Made by a program: the position numbers and the translations under genes. A stretch of 64,000 nt of DNA from Massariosphaeria phaeospora (Eukaryota > Ascomycota > Dothideomycetes > Pleosporales), in the NCBI GenBank assembly GCA_011032825.1, contig JAADJZ010000008.1:62001-126000 (forward strand), written 5' to 3'. Shown one piece after another: positions 34,001 through 46,093 of the stretch. Every line of letters starts with the position of its first letter. Position 1 is the first letter of the stretch. The notes below the pieces were generated by a model. The model saw only the letters and a list, made by a program, of their open reading frames with translations. It was not told the DNA's origin and searched no databases.

Positions 34001-34142
34001 GTAAACAATTCGTTTAATTAATCTAAAACCTCTAGATTAAATAGATTGCTAGTAATTAAAGTCTTAGATTAATTGAACAGATTGCTTATTAATCAATTCG
34101 GTTAATTAATTTGTTAATTCGAACGGATTGTTGACAAGTTTA
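31049..34142 (-). mobile_element. hAT-II transposon inside the decarboxylase part
   Basis: A 3094-base element. The left end begins CAGACTTGTCAACAATCCG; the right end is the complement of TAAACTTGTCAACAATCCG, differing only by RIP-type changes at the first and third bases. The ends differ from those of hAT-I, so it is a different family. The interior is strongly AT-rich. Subterminal runs of ATTGAATGGATTG-like words occur at the left, and ATTAATCTAGA-like words at the right. Confidence 0.88.
31291..33906 (-). pseudogene. hAT-II transposase, RIP-inactivated
   Basis: Minus-strand remnant of a hAT transposase. Near 32750 it reads G-Y-F-V-L-N-N-A-T-N-N, matching the GYFVxDNAxxND motif with the catalytic Asp changed to Asn. 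Near 32660 it reads L-R-C-S-C-Y-I-L-N-L, matching RCxxHxxNL with His changed to Tyr. A T-R-(stop)-N motif near 32330 matches the conserved TRWN. All these are C-to-T or G-to-A changes. The dimerisation domain was not recognised. Ends are approximate; no ATG was chosen. Confidence 0.75.
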
Positions 34143-35002
34143 GTTAAGAATAGTAGTAATAGCTTTAAAGTTATTAACGCGCATTAAGCGGAAGTTACTA
34201 GCGTATGCAATACACGCAAGAATGTACTTTTCTCGCAAGCGCTACTAGTTAATAATGCTTTCTAGTTCTTTAAGATATATTCGAAAATTCGCATTAATAG
34301 GTACACGTAGCATATTTTTTTTACTTATACCTAACTAAGCTATAGCAAAGCGAACTAAGTAGTGCTTAATTACATCTAGCACTAGAACTACAATATCTAA
34401 GCTAACAACTAAAAAGCTTGTTATACGTAACTCAAGAAACACATGCTTTTAAGCAGCTATTAAAGCAATTATATTAGAAAAACATCTACCTAGCGTTAGC
34501 ACGCTTTCAATATCCGTAGATAATAAGTATGTCGAATTAACTTTAAAGCTAATATTCTCGCGTAACTAATGCACTGTTTCTATTTTTATAAAAGTAGCAG
34601 TCGAAGCGCAAATATCTTAGTTTGCTATGTTTTAGTTAATAAACGAAGTTAGAATCGCTGCGCATAATGCAGGTACGCTATTCTCTACGTTTAAGAATTC
34701 TATAAAGTTCAAAAAGCTCTAGTTTACGCTATCGAATGCGATACGCTTGAACTTTTCTATAAGTTTATTACATAAAATGCCTGCACCTAGCATGTTCTAG
34801 AAAGTAATCGTTTCTAGGCTAGCAACTAAATTGGTTTTTATAGTTAATTAACGTTTGAAATTAATGCCAATTTGCATAACTCGCTTTGCTAGCTATTTGA
34901 ACTCGTTCGATTGAACGCTATGTTCGCCGTAGCTAAAGAAAAATAACATTAAATTCTGCATATTGTCTTGCGTTAACATTTTAGCAAATAGAAAAAGCTA
35001 GG

Positions 35003-35431
35003 TGTAAAGGCTAAGCGAACTTGAAAAAGTCGTTTATTAGGCTTAGGTTGGTTTTTGAGAAATAAGTAAGTTCAATAAACTAAGAGAAGTTGTATAGCGT
35101 TTAATACTAAAGTAGTAGCAAGCTTCGTTTTGCAAAGAGTATAGAAGTTAAGTAAAAATCAACTTGTAGATTGTAAAATTAAAAACAACAACTGTAAAAG
35201 TGCGTTGTTTTTCGTAGTTTATATACTAAAAAGTGTTTTTGCTTATTCTTAAGCGCTTACTATTAAGCAGTGCTTGTTGCTAAGCGCTTACTATTAAGCG
35301 CGCTTATTCTTAAGCGCTTATTAGTAAGCGGTTACGTAACTAAGGTTCGATTAGCTTGCTATGTAACTTTATTAGTAGCTTATAACCTAAGCGCTTTGCG
35401 CTAAGCCTAGTTGTAATACTAAATCGTAATA
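35003..35431. mobile_element. Solo LTR (family gamma), 429 bp
   Basis: Begins TGTAAAGGCTAAGCG and ends AAATCGTAATA (from CA by transition). Flanked by CTAGG (34998-35002) and CTAAG (35432-35436), a 5-bp duplication differing by one RIP-type change. No internal retroelement sequence adjoins it. It starts 24 bases upstream of the fusion-gene start codon. Its last 175 bases recur at 49100-49274 and its first half resembles the LTR of element B. Confidence 0.82.
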
Positions 35432-35436
35432 CTAAG

Positions 35437-38400
35437 TAAGCGTAAGCTAGGTATTTCGCAAAAAGAAAGCTTTAAATTGTAAAGTAGTTTAGTGTAGTCT
35501 CTAATAAATTCGTAGAGAAGTAGTTTGATAAAACTAAACATTTAGGTATTAGTTAGCTTAAGTAAGCAGCTGTGCGCTTACAATGTTTAATTAACATAGT
35601 ATTAAACGTACAATATTCTCTAGAGTTTAGCAACTAAATTCTATTATAGTTCTAACAATGCATTTATACAATGTATAGCAATTTACTTCAAACAGTAAGT
35701 TAGTAGCTTCTCTCTACTAATTGTGCTTTATTTTTCAAAACCAAAACGCAATGCTTTTCGTTGTTTCGATGTATAGTAGTTGAGCTGCGACAAACCTATT
35801 GTATTAGTTGAGCTTACTTTTTTAGCAGAATTTATTGCTTATATTATAGAAAACTTCGCGATTCTTTTAACAGCCTAAGAGGTTTTAGCAATAGGTAAAT
35901 AGTTTACTTTTGTTTTTACAAAGTTCTACTGTATATAGTATACTAAGTATTGCATAGATATAGCTTATAGATTAGAGAATACCTAAGTAGGTGCGCATCG
36001 ATTGAAAACGAAATATAATAGTACGATAAGCTTTTTCATTGCTCTAGCTACGTTCCTGCTCGCTACGCGCAAATAACACAAAGCAATGCAACTTTAGGCA
36101 ATGCTACTTACGTTTTGTATATATTCAAAAGCACAAGTATCTCGAAATACTTTAAAAGAAGTTATCGTTAACTATACTTCTATCTTCGAGTTTGTTTAGA
36201 CATATAACTTACTCTTTGATTTTTTCGAGAAAACGCGCGCTGTATATCTTTAATTTAATTCTACGCTTATATTTAGTAGCACTGTATGCGGCAAGAAACG
36301 ATGTTAGCGCTATTAGCTTAGAACCTTCGCTTGCGAAAGCGCTTAACGTTAATAACATACTTTTTTCGAAAATAGTTATGCTAGGTACTTTTGCTAACTA
36401 GGCTAGTAGAAAAGCTAAAGTTATGCTCTTTATAATAGTGCGAGTATAGCTATTTCTTTAACAGAACTTTTTTGTAAATTTTCTAATAGTAGAAAACAAT
36501 ACAAGCGTTGCATTGTTTAGAAACAATGCTACAACTACATTGCTAGGTTACTACTATGCTCTAAAAGTTTTTCTTAAAGAAAAATAGTTTTTACAGCTTT
36601 GCTTACTTGAACTAGAAGTTAACGTCTAGAAAAAATAATTAGCGTACTAGCAAGTACTACTCTATATATATGTGCAATAAGTTTAGAACAGCAAAATTAA
36701 AAGAAAAGTTGTAACTAGTATACGTTTCTTTATTGTTATCTAAAGTATTTCTAAGACCTACTTTGTGTGCAAACTTTTATTCTTCTAAACTTAGCTAATA
36801 AGCTAACCTAAGTTAAAACTTCGCCAAGCAATAAGTTGAATTTATTAATTAAAAAGTAAAAGCGAAAGGTAATAAAAGAAAAGTAGAATAGTGTAAAAAA
36901 GAATAAAGAAGTAGTAGATGCCGAACTCGAGACGCTAGAAAGAAATTGGTGTTTACCTAGTTTCTTCGAAATTCTCTTAAGCTACAACTTTCGAGCTTAG
37001 AATTACAAAAGCAGCTCTAGAGCGTTTATTTCCAAGCGAACTATTTTCTCTTCTAGAACGCTAGTATTTTCTTAGCCAATTTATTTGCGGTACAAAGCGA
37101 ATTAAGTAGTATCGATTATGTATAGCTGTATATTAAAAGCGAGTTGAAAGAAGTAAAGAAATTAAGTAAGTTTTTCAACACGTTGCCGTCGCTTGTATCT
37201 ATGTACTAGCGAATTATTCTTGTTACGAATAGCAAAAAATAGAATGCAAAAAGTAAAGTGTTGTAAGTATAAAATTAGCTAACTCGCAAGAGAAGCTAGA
37301 AGAGATGTAGTAAGCTTACATTTTTCTACCTATAGCTAGCAAAGTAGTTGTTCGAAAGTAGTTATAACTCTAGCACGTTTTCTAATAACTTTAAGTTTAC
37401 GCTTAATTAACTAAGAGCTACGCTTGAATTCTAAGAGTCTTGCTAACTGTTAAACTCTACTAATTTACTTGCGCGCCGTTACTTAAGCGTAGCGTAAACG
37501 CAGTAGATGCAAGAACATAATGCTTATAAATCGTATAGCTAAATTCGAAAATGCACGTTAAGTTAGTTGTACGTAGTATTTACACGAGATAGCGAGCAGA
37601 CCGTAGCGAGGCACTAATACGAAGCTCGTGTAGTTACAGTCGAAGCAGCTCTCGCTTCGCGCGTTTTAGTAGCAATTACTCAAAAATCTAGGAATTTCAA
37701 GGAACTACTAGAACTAACGCTATAGTTGCGTTCTTCAAGACATTGCTTAATCGCAACTTTAGCTTGCTATTCGACGCTACGCAAAATAATCTTATATTTA
37801 AGAGTACAAGCAACTTGCAATACTTTTAGTTAGAAAAAGCAATATTATCTATATCGATAAGTATGTAAAGTAATAAGAAACTAAGTATACAACTAACTAT
37901 AGAAAGCAGCCGAAAGTGCTGCTATTACGTAAGCTTAATACGTAACCAACTTTCTACTGTACTATAAAAAGTAACTCAACTGCTTTTGTAGAAAACATAA
38001 AAACTTGAATGCATATTAGAAATATCTTATAATATAGCAGCGTTGCAAGAACTATAAAATTAAATAAGTTAACAAAGTTACGAGAGTAGAGTGTACTAGC
38101 TTTACTATAGTAAATGCCTAGAGTAACGAAAGTAGTAATGTTACAAAATAGAAAACGTCTAGCTTGGTATATAGCAGTGTTGGTACTAAATTTAGTAAAA
38201 ACAACGTAGTAGCGGAAATTGAGCTTACGAAAATAGGTATAGAGCGTAGCTGTTAAAGCAGTTTGTTTCTAGTTAGCTATAGGTAGCTTGTAACCTAAGG
38301 CTTTTTTACAACAAGCGTTTTCGAATAATGCATAAAAGTTTGCTAATAGAGCTTTATGCAATTCTCGAGAATGCTACAAGTACTTGCTCAAACGCATAGT

Positions 38401-39281
38401 AGCCTCGCATACGTTCTTGAAGAAGTTGAGCTAGTTCGAGTAGTACCTCTATTATAGCTTTAAAGAGCTGTGCGTGTATTTGTACTACGCGTAGCTAAAC
38501 TTTTCGTTCTACTTTAAGCGTTGAATACTGTTAGCTAGCTCTTTAATAAAATTGATTAGAAAAGAAGCAATAAGCAAGAGTTAGTTTTTCTTAATTGTCT
38601 ATATAAGTAACCTAGATGTAGAGAGTAGTAGTATTTAATAAATTTATCTAGTAGTTTACATCCAGCGTGTAGTTGGTTTCTCTATTAGTTTAAAAATAAA
38701 GTCGAAAAGTTAAATTTGTAGAAAGTAAACTACTAACTTTTTAATTAAGTACACTTTAGTTTGTTAAGATGTAGAACAACGAAAACTACTTTTCAAAGCT
38801 ACTTTTCGCGCCTATGCACTTAAGCTTGTCGCTTTAACAAAAGTATAACCAAAGTCGTATTGTAAAGCTAATAATAAGTTAGCCTACGTATTTTCTAGAC
38901 AATTGTTAATTACATTAAGCTTTAATAGTTAGAACATATATTACGTTTAGCAGCATCAACATTTTAACAAGTATAAAAGCTTGAACTAGCGCAAATATAC
39001 TACTTCTAGCTTGCTAGAATAGATTGCTTGAAGCAATGTGTTAAGCTTGCTCTATTAACTAACCTAGCCTGTTAACCTCGTTCTTCGAGTAATTTAACTC
39101 TAAAATTCTGTTTTTAACTCTAACATAAAGTTGTTAAGTTTATTTCAAAAGGTATTTTTTGCGCTAATCTACTTAATAAAGAGCATAACACTAGGTTGCG
39201 TAACGAACGAGCTTTACTTCGAAGTGTAGTTTAAGAGCTTACACATAATTACTTTGTAAACGAGTACTTAATTACTATCTT
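35437..39281. other. Unassigned AT-rich, RIP-like DNA
   Basis: Strongly AT-rich with few CC/GG pairs and abundant TAG/CTA, like the known decayed transposons around it. No LTR, terminal repeat or transposase motif was recognised. Protein-like stretches can be read in plus-strand frames (for example 36192-36401 and around 38400-39150), but none matches a family I know. It may be a very old element or host gene remains. Confidence 0.5.
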
Positions 39282-39573
39282 TGTAATAGGCTAGAAGCTT
39301 AATGAAAAGCTTTAGTTGTAGAACTTTAGTAGCTATTAACGCTGTACGTAACAGCTTCGACAATACTTAAAAAAGCTTCGCTAGTTTCTAGTTAACAAAA
39401 GCTTTGCGGTATTAAGTTTCTACATAGCTTCTAAAAGCGCTTCGTAGGTACTCTAAAAGCTAACTAACTATAAAGTATATAGAGCTTTTCTATTCGCGCT
39501 GTAGATAAACTCTATTAAATTTATTACATTTTTTATCTAGAACTTGCTTTCCTAGGCGATTTTTTTTTATTTA
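39282..39573 (+). repeat. LTR alpha, copy 1 (5' LTR of element A)
   Basis: 292 bases starting TGTAATAGGCT. It matches 52334-52625 and 58010-58301 over the full length with mainly transition differences. Preceded by ATCTT. Confidence 0.85.
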
Positions 39574-40866
39574 AATTTAATTAATTTCTACGCAGTGAAA
39601 ATTGTAACATCTTTAAAAAGTACAATACTTTTAGAAGTTAACAATAGCTTACCGGAAACACTCTACGATACAGCGAAAAAAGTTTTTAAAACTAAATCGC
39701 TATAATAAATAGTACTTAGAATGAGTATATCTAGATGCTAGTTGTAAAAGCTCGCAGGCTAGAAAGCAAAAGCTAGAGTAGCAAAGCAATTAAGAAAGCT
39801 CTACAAAAGCTAATAAACAACGACAAACTTAATATAGAAACTTAAGAAATTCGTTTCAATGCGGCGAAAGCTACATATACAAAAATATTCGTTGCAAAAC
39901 TCGTAATAAAACTACTTAAAAAAGTAACAAACGATTAGCTACTAGCAACGAAGCTAGTCTTTGCAGAACTTTTAAATTCTAAGCAGCTAGTTAATAACGA
40001 GAGTGCAAGAGTTTAGGCACTTATTGAAATATTGCAAAATTAAGTTCAAATTCTCTAAAAAGAAAAAAGAGCTGCGCTAGCAACACCGCTAACTTCTTTT
40101 AGTATCGCAAAAGCTTCTACGCTAATTACAAAGCGCAATAAAATACCTAACTTAGTTTAGTTTAACAAAACAAAGTTAGACTATAAACAGTTTAAAGTCT
40201 AAGTAAAAAACAAAATGCTTAATAACAAGAATTTAATTAAAAACTTATGCGGCTATATCTACAACTGCCTAATAGAGCAAGCAGCTACTACTAAACTCGC
40301 TTAGTATTAGAAAAACCGTAACGAAACGGCAAAAGAGTTTTAAGAGTATTTTAACAAGCACTACTAAAACTACATAAAAGCGCAAAAAGCGCTTAACTAA
40401 CTCTTTGCTTTTAGGTAGAAGAAAATGTTTCTTTAAGAGTATAATAAAGAATTCATGCGCTTTGCGTACAACGCAAAAATAACAAGCAACGTAGCTACAT
40501 TAAAGAACTAGTACAAAGCAAAGCTTTGCGCTAATTTACAAAACAAAATAGTTAGCGTTATTATTTCTCTAGCATAGCAACTCTAGAACCTAATAAAACA
40601 AGTTACTTAGATTAAAAAAAACTTAAACTACGCAAAAGCAAACAACTAGTAGTAGATAGTACTAAATTAATTAATAAGCGACACAGAGGCTATAGATTAA
40701 AAGCTAACAACTAAAGCTACTACCTAAGCAGTCCGCGCAGCTATTAACAACAAGAAAAAAAAGCGAGCCAAATAAGCAAACAACGCAGAAATAACAAAAC
40801 AACAAAAGAATTACTTTTGCTTTTAATGTAGTTTAGCAACTTATATGTCTAATAAATGCGAGCTCG

Positions 40867-41274
40867 TGTAAAAGCTAAGCGAACTTAAAAAAGTCGTTTA
40901 TTAAGCTTAGGTTAGTTCTTAGAGAATAAGTAAGTTCAATAGACTAAAGAAAGTTGTATAGCATTTAATACTAAGGCAGTAGCAAGCTTTGTTCTGCAAA
41001 AAGTATAAAAGTCAAAGTAAAAGTTAACTTAGTAGATTGAAATTGAAAACGATAAGCTATAAAAGTTTATTATTTTAACTATATACTAAGCTTGTTTTAG
41101 AGATTTTAAAAGTTCTAAACGTTCTAGAGTTCTAGAGTCGTTTAAAACTTTTTAGAACTCGTAGACTATTACGTAATTTGCTAACACATAGCTTTCAAGT
41201 CGTAAGTGCTTAGTAAGCTTAGTGTTTTTTAATAAACTAGCGTAGCTTCGCTTGGTAGAACCTAGATTGTAACA
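40867..41274 (-). repeat. LTR beta, left copy (3' LTR of element B)
   Basis: 408 bases, TGTAAAAGCTAAG to TTGTAACA. On the minus strand it is preceded by a purine-rich tract (41275-41290), marking it as the 3' LTR. Confidence 0.88.
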
Positions 41275-44249
41275 CTATTTTTTTCTTTTTTACTTATGTT
41301 TTTATAAGTTCGGCTACTTTTTTTTGTTTTATTAAATACCGTTGTTTCTTCGCTAATTGTGTTGATAACGCTAGTATTTTTGCGATAGTATTTTGTTTGT
41401 ACTGCGCAAAGCGCTAGTTGCTGTGCAAGCTGTTGTTGCTGCATTAAAAATGTAGAAACTATGTTTAGTTCAAAGTATTATCTTATAAGCTAAAGAATGT
41501 TTCTTTGCTAGATTTTTTAAAGATTAATAAAAAAATGTCTTGTCTAAAGAAACTTAAAAACGAGAAAAAAGCTTGTTTTAGAGTTAAAGAAAATGTTGCT
41601 AAAGTAGCATTGTTACGTGCGCAGCAAGCGCGTAAGAAGCTATTAAAGCTTTAAAAACAAAAAAAACTACTGCGTCGTTAAAAGCAGAATTTGTTTAATA
41701 AAAGAATATTGTTAGTTGAAAAGTTAAAGCTTTTTGAAGCTTAGAAAGCGTTGGCGCAAGACATTGCGTTTGTTAATCTAAAGATTTCTCTTAGAGCAGC
41801 TACTATAGATTAGTCGTTGTTCTAAAATGTTAGTAATTTTAACGATATTGTGCTAGAATCTAGTAGTAGTTTGTAAAGTTTGTATTTAGTTTCTATGTGT
41901 TTTCGCTATTCAAGTAGCTTAACTATTTAACTAGGTATTTTTTCTAGTTATCTACAACTCGGTGTGCAATAATTTTCTTAACTTTAAATTCGTTTTCTTT
42001 TTTGATTTTATAGCGAAAAGTTCGCTAGAGTAGCGTTTGTAAGTTAGCTAGTTCTAACAAGAATATATAGAATACTAGATAAACTTTTGCGTCTTTAAGC
42101 AAGTTTAACTTATAATTAACTAAGCTTCGTTGCTTTAATATTAAAAATAGTTTAACTTTAACGTTGTCTAGACTCTTGCTTAGTTGTTTTGTGCGCAAAT
42201 TCTTTGTAAAGAAATAAACTCTATCCCTTCTTTTTAGCTAAAGTGCTATTTTTTGTTTTTAGTTAACATATAAAATGCTTTAGCGTTGTACTATTTTAAG
42301 TTTACTTCGTAGTAACTTATGTATTTTTTTAAGTTTCTTTACTACTTTTGTAGCAGTCTTAGCTTTCGCGCTTAAAAACGTTTTTTTAAAAAAATGTAAG
42401 TGTTTTTTGTAATTCGCGTAGTAAAGTGTTTGTTTTGTAAACTTTAACAACTTGTTGTTATACGCTAACTATGCTATTAGTAAAAGCTTTACTTAATTAG
42501 TTTGTCGTTTATTGCTGTATATCCTTAGATATGTTTTTATAGTTTAATTTGTTCTTTTTGTTTACTCGTTTGTTTGTAGATAATACGCTGTTAATAACTT
42601 ACGTTTTGTTTTAATTGCGGCTAACAAAGTTGTCTAATAGTTTAATGTAAAAAGCTTGTCTTTGTTACTAATAATTAATTTAAGTATTTTATAGTATTAG
42701 ATAAGTTGATTTAGAAGAATAAATTCTAGTTGTTGCGCAGTATACGTATTCTTAAAGAGTACTATTTTTGCGTACTTAGTAAATTAGTTGACTATAACTA
42801 TAATAGCGTTGTAGGCTATTTCTATAGCAAGATTCTTTGACAAAAGTAATTTTATTACGAAATTTATAGAGATATTAGTCTAAGGCTTATTTAGTAGCTC
42901 TAAAGCCTGCATTTTTTCGTATTGTACGTAGGTACTATATTTGTTTTTCTAATAGTTTGCACATTTCTTAACAATTGCAGTAACTTTGTTTTTTATTCTA
43001 CTAAACTCGTAGTTTCGCTTAATAAGTTTTACTGTTCGTGTTATTCTAAAGTAACTATAAACTAGGTTATTGTAATGTTGTTGTATAATTGCTTCTTGCA
43101 ATTTTTTTAAAACTATAATTGCAGTTTTTAAAAGTACGTTTAGCGTTCTAGCTAGTTTTAGTAATTTGTTTTAGTTAACTTTAAGTATTGTAGTGTTAGT
43201 AATTTCTTTTGTTTTAGCAATATTATGTTGTTAGCTAAAAGCGTTAGCTTTGCTATTGTTTTTTTCTAGTGTGTACACAATCTTGAACTTGTACTAGTTT
43301 AACATTTCTAACTATCTAACTTATTTTTAGTTAAGTACTTTAGTAGTTGTAAAATTAACTAAGTTTTTGTAATTTGTAAATATTGTAAGTTCTAAGCAGC
43401 TTTTTGCGTAGACTTTCTAATGCTGTAAGTATGCAACAATAGCTAGTAGCTTTTTGTCGTGCACGTTGTACTATTCTTTAAGTTCTAAAAACTTGCGTAA
43501 GTAATAAGCAATAAAGTGCTATTTGCTTTTGTACAATTAACTAGCACATTTTTTTAGCGCAAAATCTAACGCGTTAGTTTTAAAGCGTAAAAGTTGTTTT
43601 GCTTAAAATATCTAAAAGCATAGTAAACTAATGCTTGCGTTTTTAAGCTGTTAGAAAGCTTTTTTTGCTTTTTTGCTTTATGCAAAAGCTGTATTCTTTT
43701 GCGTAAGCTTTGTCAAAAATATAGCAATTTTTAAGTAATCTTTAATAAACTAGCAATTAAAGTTTAGAAACTTTTAAAAAAATTGTATGTCCTTAACGTT
43801 CTTAAGTTGTAGCTATTTTTTAACTACTTTAATTTTATTTTCGCTTATGCGTACTCTGTTTGCTTTTACTACGTATCTAAAAAATGCAACTTCGCGCTTG
43901 TAAAATTCGCACTTTTTTAGTTTAAGTTAAAAGTTAAACTTGTTAAAGCACTTTAGCACTGTTTTAACATGTTTAACATAGTTCTTTTAAGTTTTAAAAT
44001 AGATAAAGATGTTGTTTAAATAAGCAACAACAAAGATATCTAAGTGCATTTTTAACACGTTGTTAATAAGCTTTTAAAAAGTTGCTAAAGCATTTGTAAG
44101 CTTAAATAGTATAATAGTGTATTTGTAGTATTTGTATCTCGTTTAGAACGCTGTCTTCTATTTTTTACTTTTTTTGATTTTAATAAAGTAGTAACTATCT
44201 CGTAGGTTGAGCGCTGTAAAGACTTTTGCGTAAAATAATTAATTTCGTA

Positions 44250-46093
44250 ACGTGTTTCATTAGTAAGTCGGCTACCTTAGTAAGTTGGCTACTAAACACC
44301 GGCGCAGCGACTGCGCGGCAACAACACGTAATGTTTCAACAACACAACGCGCAAAGTACCTATACTAAAAGCGATATATATATCGCTATTTCTAATATTC
44401 AATCTAAGCAGATTCAAAGCAAAAAGCGCGCTGCTGCAGTTTACAAAGTCTTTCGATCAACGATTCAAAACTAACGCGCTAGGAGACGCTCTTAACGCGA
44501 CTGCGAGCCGAAATCAAAGCGCTTTACAAAACTAGAGAAGAAAGCGATTGTGCAGCGTATACTCAACGAATTCCTACAAGGTCTACCGCTCTCAAAGGCA
44601 CACATACAAGATATAGCAGATAAACTACTAGAAAAGCGCAGATGCAACCCTACTAGCAAGTGCTAGGTTAATAAGTTTATTAAGCGTACTCCTAAGCTGC
44701 GAACGCGATGGAGCCGTTTGTACAATTGCTAGCGAGCTGCTTGCAAAGACCTAGCAGTTATTAAGCTCTAGTTCAGCCTAGTTCAATCGGTAAAGGCGAA
44801 GTACGGTATCCTTAATAAGAATACCTAGAACTTTGATAAATTAGGCTTCTTAATAGGCAAGATTACGTTTTAGCTCGTAGTAACAGGCTTAGATAAGCTT
44901 GGGAAAGCAAAGAAACTACAGCCTAGCAATTGCAAATAGACTACTCTAATACAAGCTGTTAGCGCGACGAGAAAGCGCATTCTACTCTTTATTATCTTCG
45001 CTAGCAAAGTCCTAATCTCTACCTAGTTTGAGCTAAGAATACTACGCGACTAGGTTATCTAAGTTAGTTTAAATAGCTAGACGAGCAACGATCTTGAGGT
45101 TAACTAGCTTAAACACTTTAATACGCATGCAAAGTCTGTAAGAGCGTACAGGCTACTTATTATTAACGGCTACAAAAGCTATTGCTCGCTTGCTTTCTAA
45201 GACTACTGCAAGAAAAACAAGATTATCGCTTTCTGCATGCTATTTTACTTATCGCACTTGCTGCAGCTTCTCGACGTTGCCTGCTTCGCGCCGCTGAAGC
45301 GCTCTTATAGCAATAGTATCTTAGCTTTGGCGCGCAACTACATTTACTACATTAGCAAAGAAACTTTTTTACTAGCCTTTAAAGCTGCCTACGAGCATAC
45401 ATTTACTAAAAAGAACGCTCGCGCAAGGTTTAGAAGCGCTAGATTAGTTTCATTTGACCTAGATGCAGTGTTATCGAAGCTTGATGTAAAGTTGCGCACG
45501 CTAACTTCGCTACAGCGCGACGACGCTGCATAAAAAGCGAAGACGCTGCGCAACGCAAAAGAGCTAAAAGCTTAGACTACGCTTATTCGACAGAGGATGC
45601 AAAAGCGCTTAGGTTTCTCAGCGAGCTCTTTTGACGAGCAGGTATGACAGCTAAGTAAAGGCGCGTAGCAGATAGCGCATAATATAGTGTTGCTGCAGAA
45701 AGAACAAGCGCGTATGCAAAGCGCAATTGAAGAGCTTACAAAGCGCAAAACTTGTAAAAGGCAATACGTACAAGTTAAAAAAACTCTAATAGTTAGTAAA
45801 GTATCTAACTTAATTGCTGCAAAGGAGGGTAGTAGTTGTGAGAACAGCGAAACGCCTGCGAAGAAAGTGCGCGCAGAGAAGCGCTGCGGCCGTTGCAGCA
45901 AGATTAGGCATAATTCCTGCACTTGTAAAGTAGAAATAGAGAATGTAGATAGTAGTACTGCTTTTAAATAATATTATCTTATTGCGTATAGTATAGTAAT
46001 TTGTTGTAGTGTTGCACTACGTCGCTGCGCGTGCGCGACGCTAGGGTTTAGTAGCCAACTTACTAAAGTAGCCGACTTACTAATGAAACACGT
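44250..46093 (+). mobile_element. Fot1-like DNA transposon inside element B
   Basis: 1844 bases with inverted ends of about 48 bases, starting ACGTGTTTCATTAGTAAGTC at 44250 and ending in its complement at 46093. TA flanks both sides (44248-44249 and 46094-46095). Confidence 0.9.
44331..45971 (+). pseudogene. Fot1-like transposase, RIP-inactivated
   Basis: Plus-strand remnant of 547 codons from ATG 44331 to the TAA ending 45971. It has an N-terminal Psq-like DNA-binding segment (Q-S-K-K-R-A-A-A-V-Y), F-D-K-L-G-F-L-I-G near 44835 (DETGF expected), L-L-I-I-N-G-Y-K-S-Y near 45155 (DGHxSH expected), and H-L-L-Q-L-L-D-V-A-C-F near 45255 (HLLQPLDV expected). A C-terminal zinc knuckle C-G-R-C ... 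H ... C lies near 45885-45930. The conserved Asp, His and Pro positions have changed in the RIP direction. Frame 45237-45533 and 45687-45971 are open pieces. Confidence 0.85.

Larger units (their letters stand above)
31041..34150. repeat. 8-bp target duplication of hAT-II
   Basis: GTTGAGAA at 31041-31048 and GTTAAGAA at 34143-34150 flank hAT-II. The single G/A difference is the expected RIP transition. Interval given spans both copies. Confidence 0.8.
28989..34979 (-). pseudogene. PLP decarboxylase - nucleotidyltransferase - P-loop kinase fusion, split by a transposon
   Basis: One minus-strand frame: 34979-34151 joined to 31048-28989 is 2889 bases, 963 codons. Residues 1-540 are a group II PLP-dependent (amino-acid type) decarboxylase. 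H-V-N-A at N288 stands where the family has the Asp that binds the PLP ring nitrogen. D-L-Y-K ends in the Schiff-base lysine K320, with Asp-Pro-His-Lys usual. The 32-residue spacing fits aromatic amino-acid decarboxylases (D271/K303 in human DDC). The C-terminal end reads V-L-R-T-I-N-G-N. Residues 555-680 are a polymerase-beta-type nucleotidyltransferase: G-S-S at 560, S-N-V-D at 571-574, third carboxylate D609. Residues 765-962 are a P-loop kinase: G-F-P-G-V-G-K-L-T at 774-782, then D-N-H at 800. Many in-frame stops fall before residue 545; a solo LTR abuts the start. The joint function is unknown. What is seen: motifs and the frame. What is inferred: that it was one polypeptide. Confidence 0.78.

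Noticed and set aside
35437..39281. Long plus-strand frames that appear open if TAG and TAA are read as Gln.
   Set aside because: RIP composition makes TAG and TAA the usual stops in every frame, so this is no evidence for a gene or for stop-codon reassignment.
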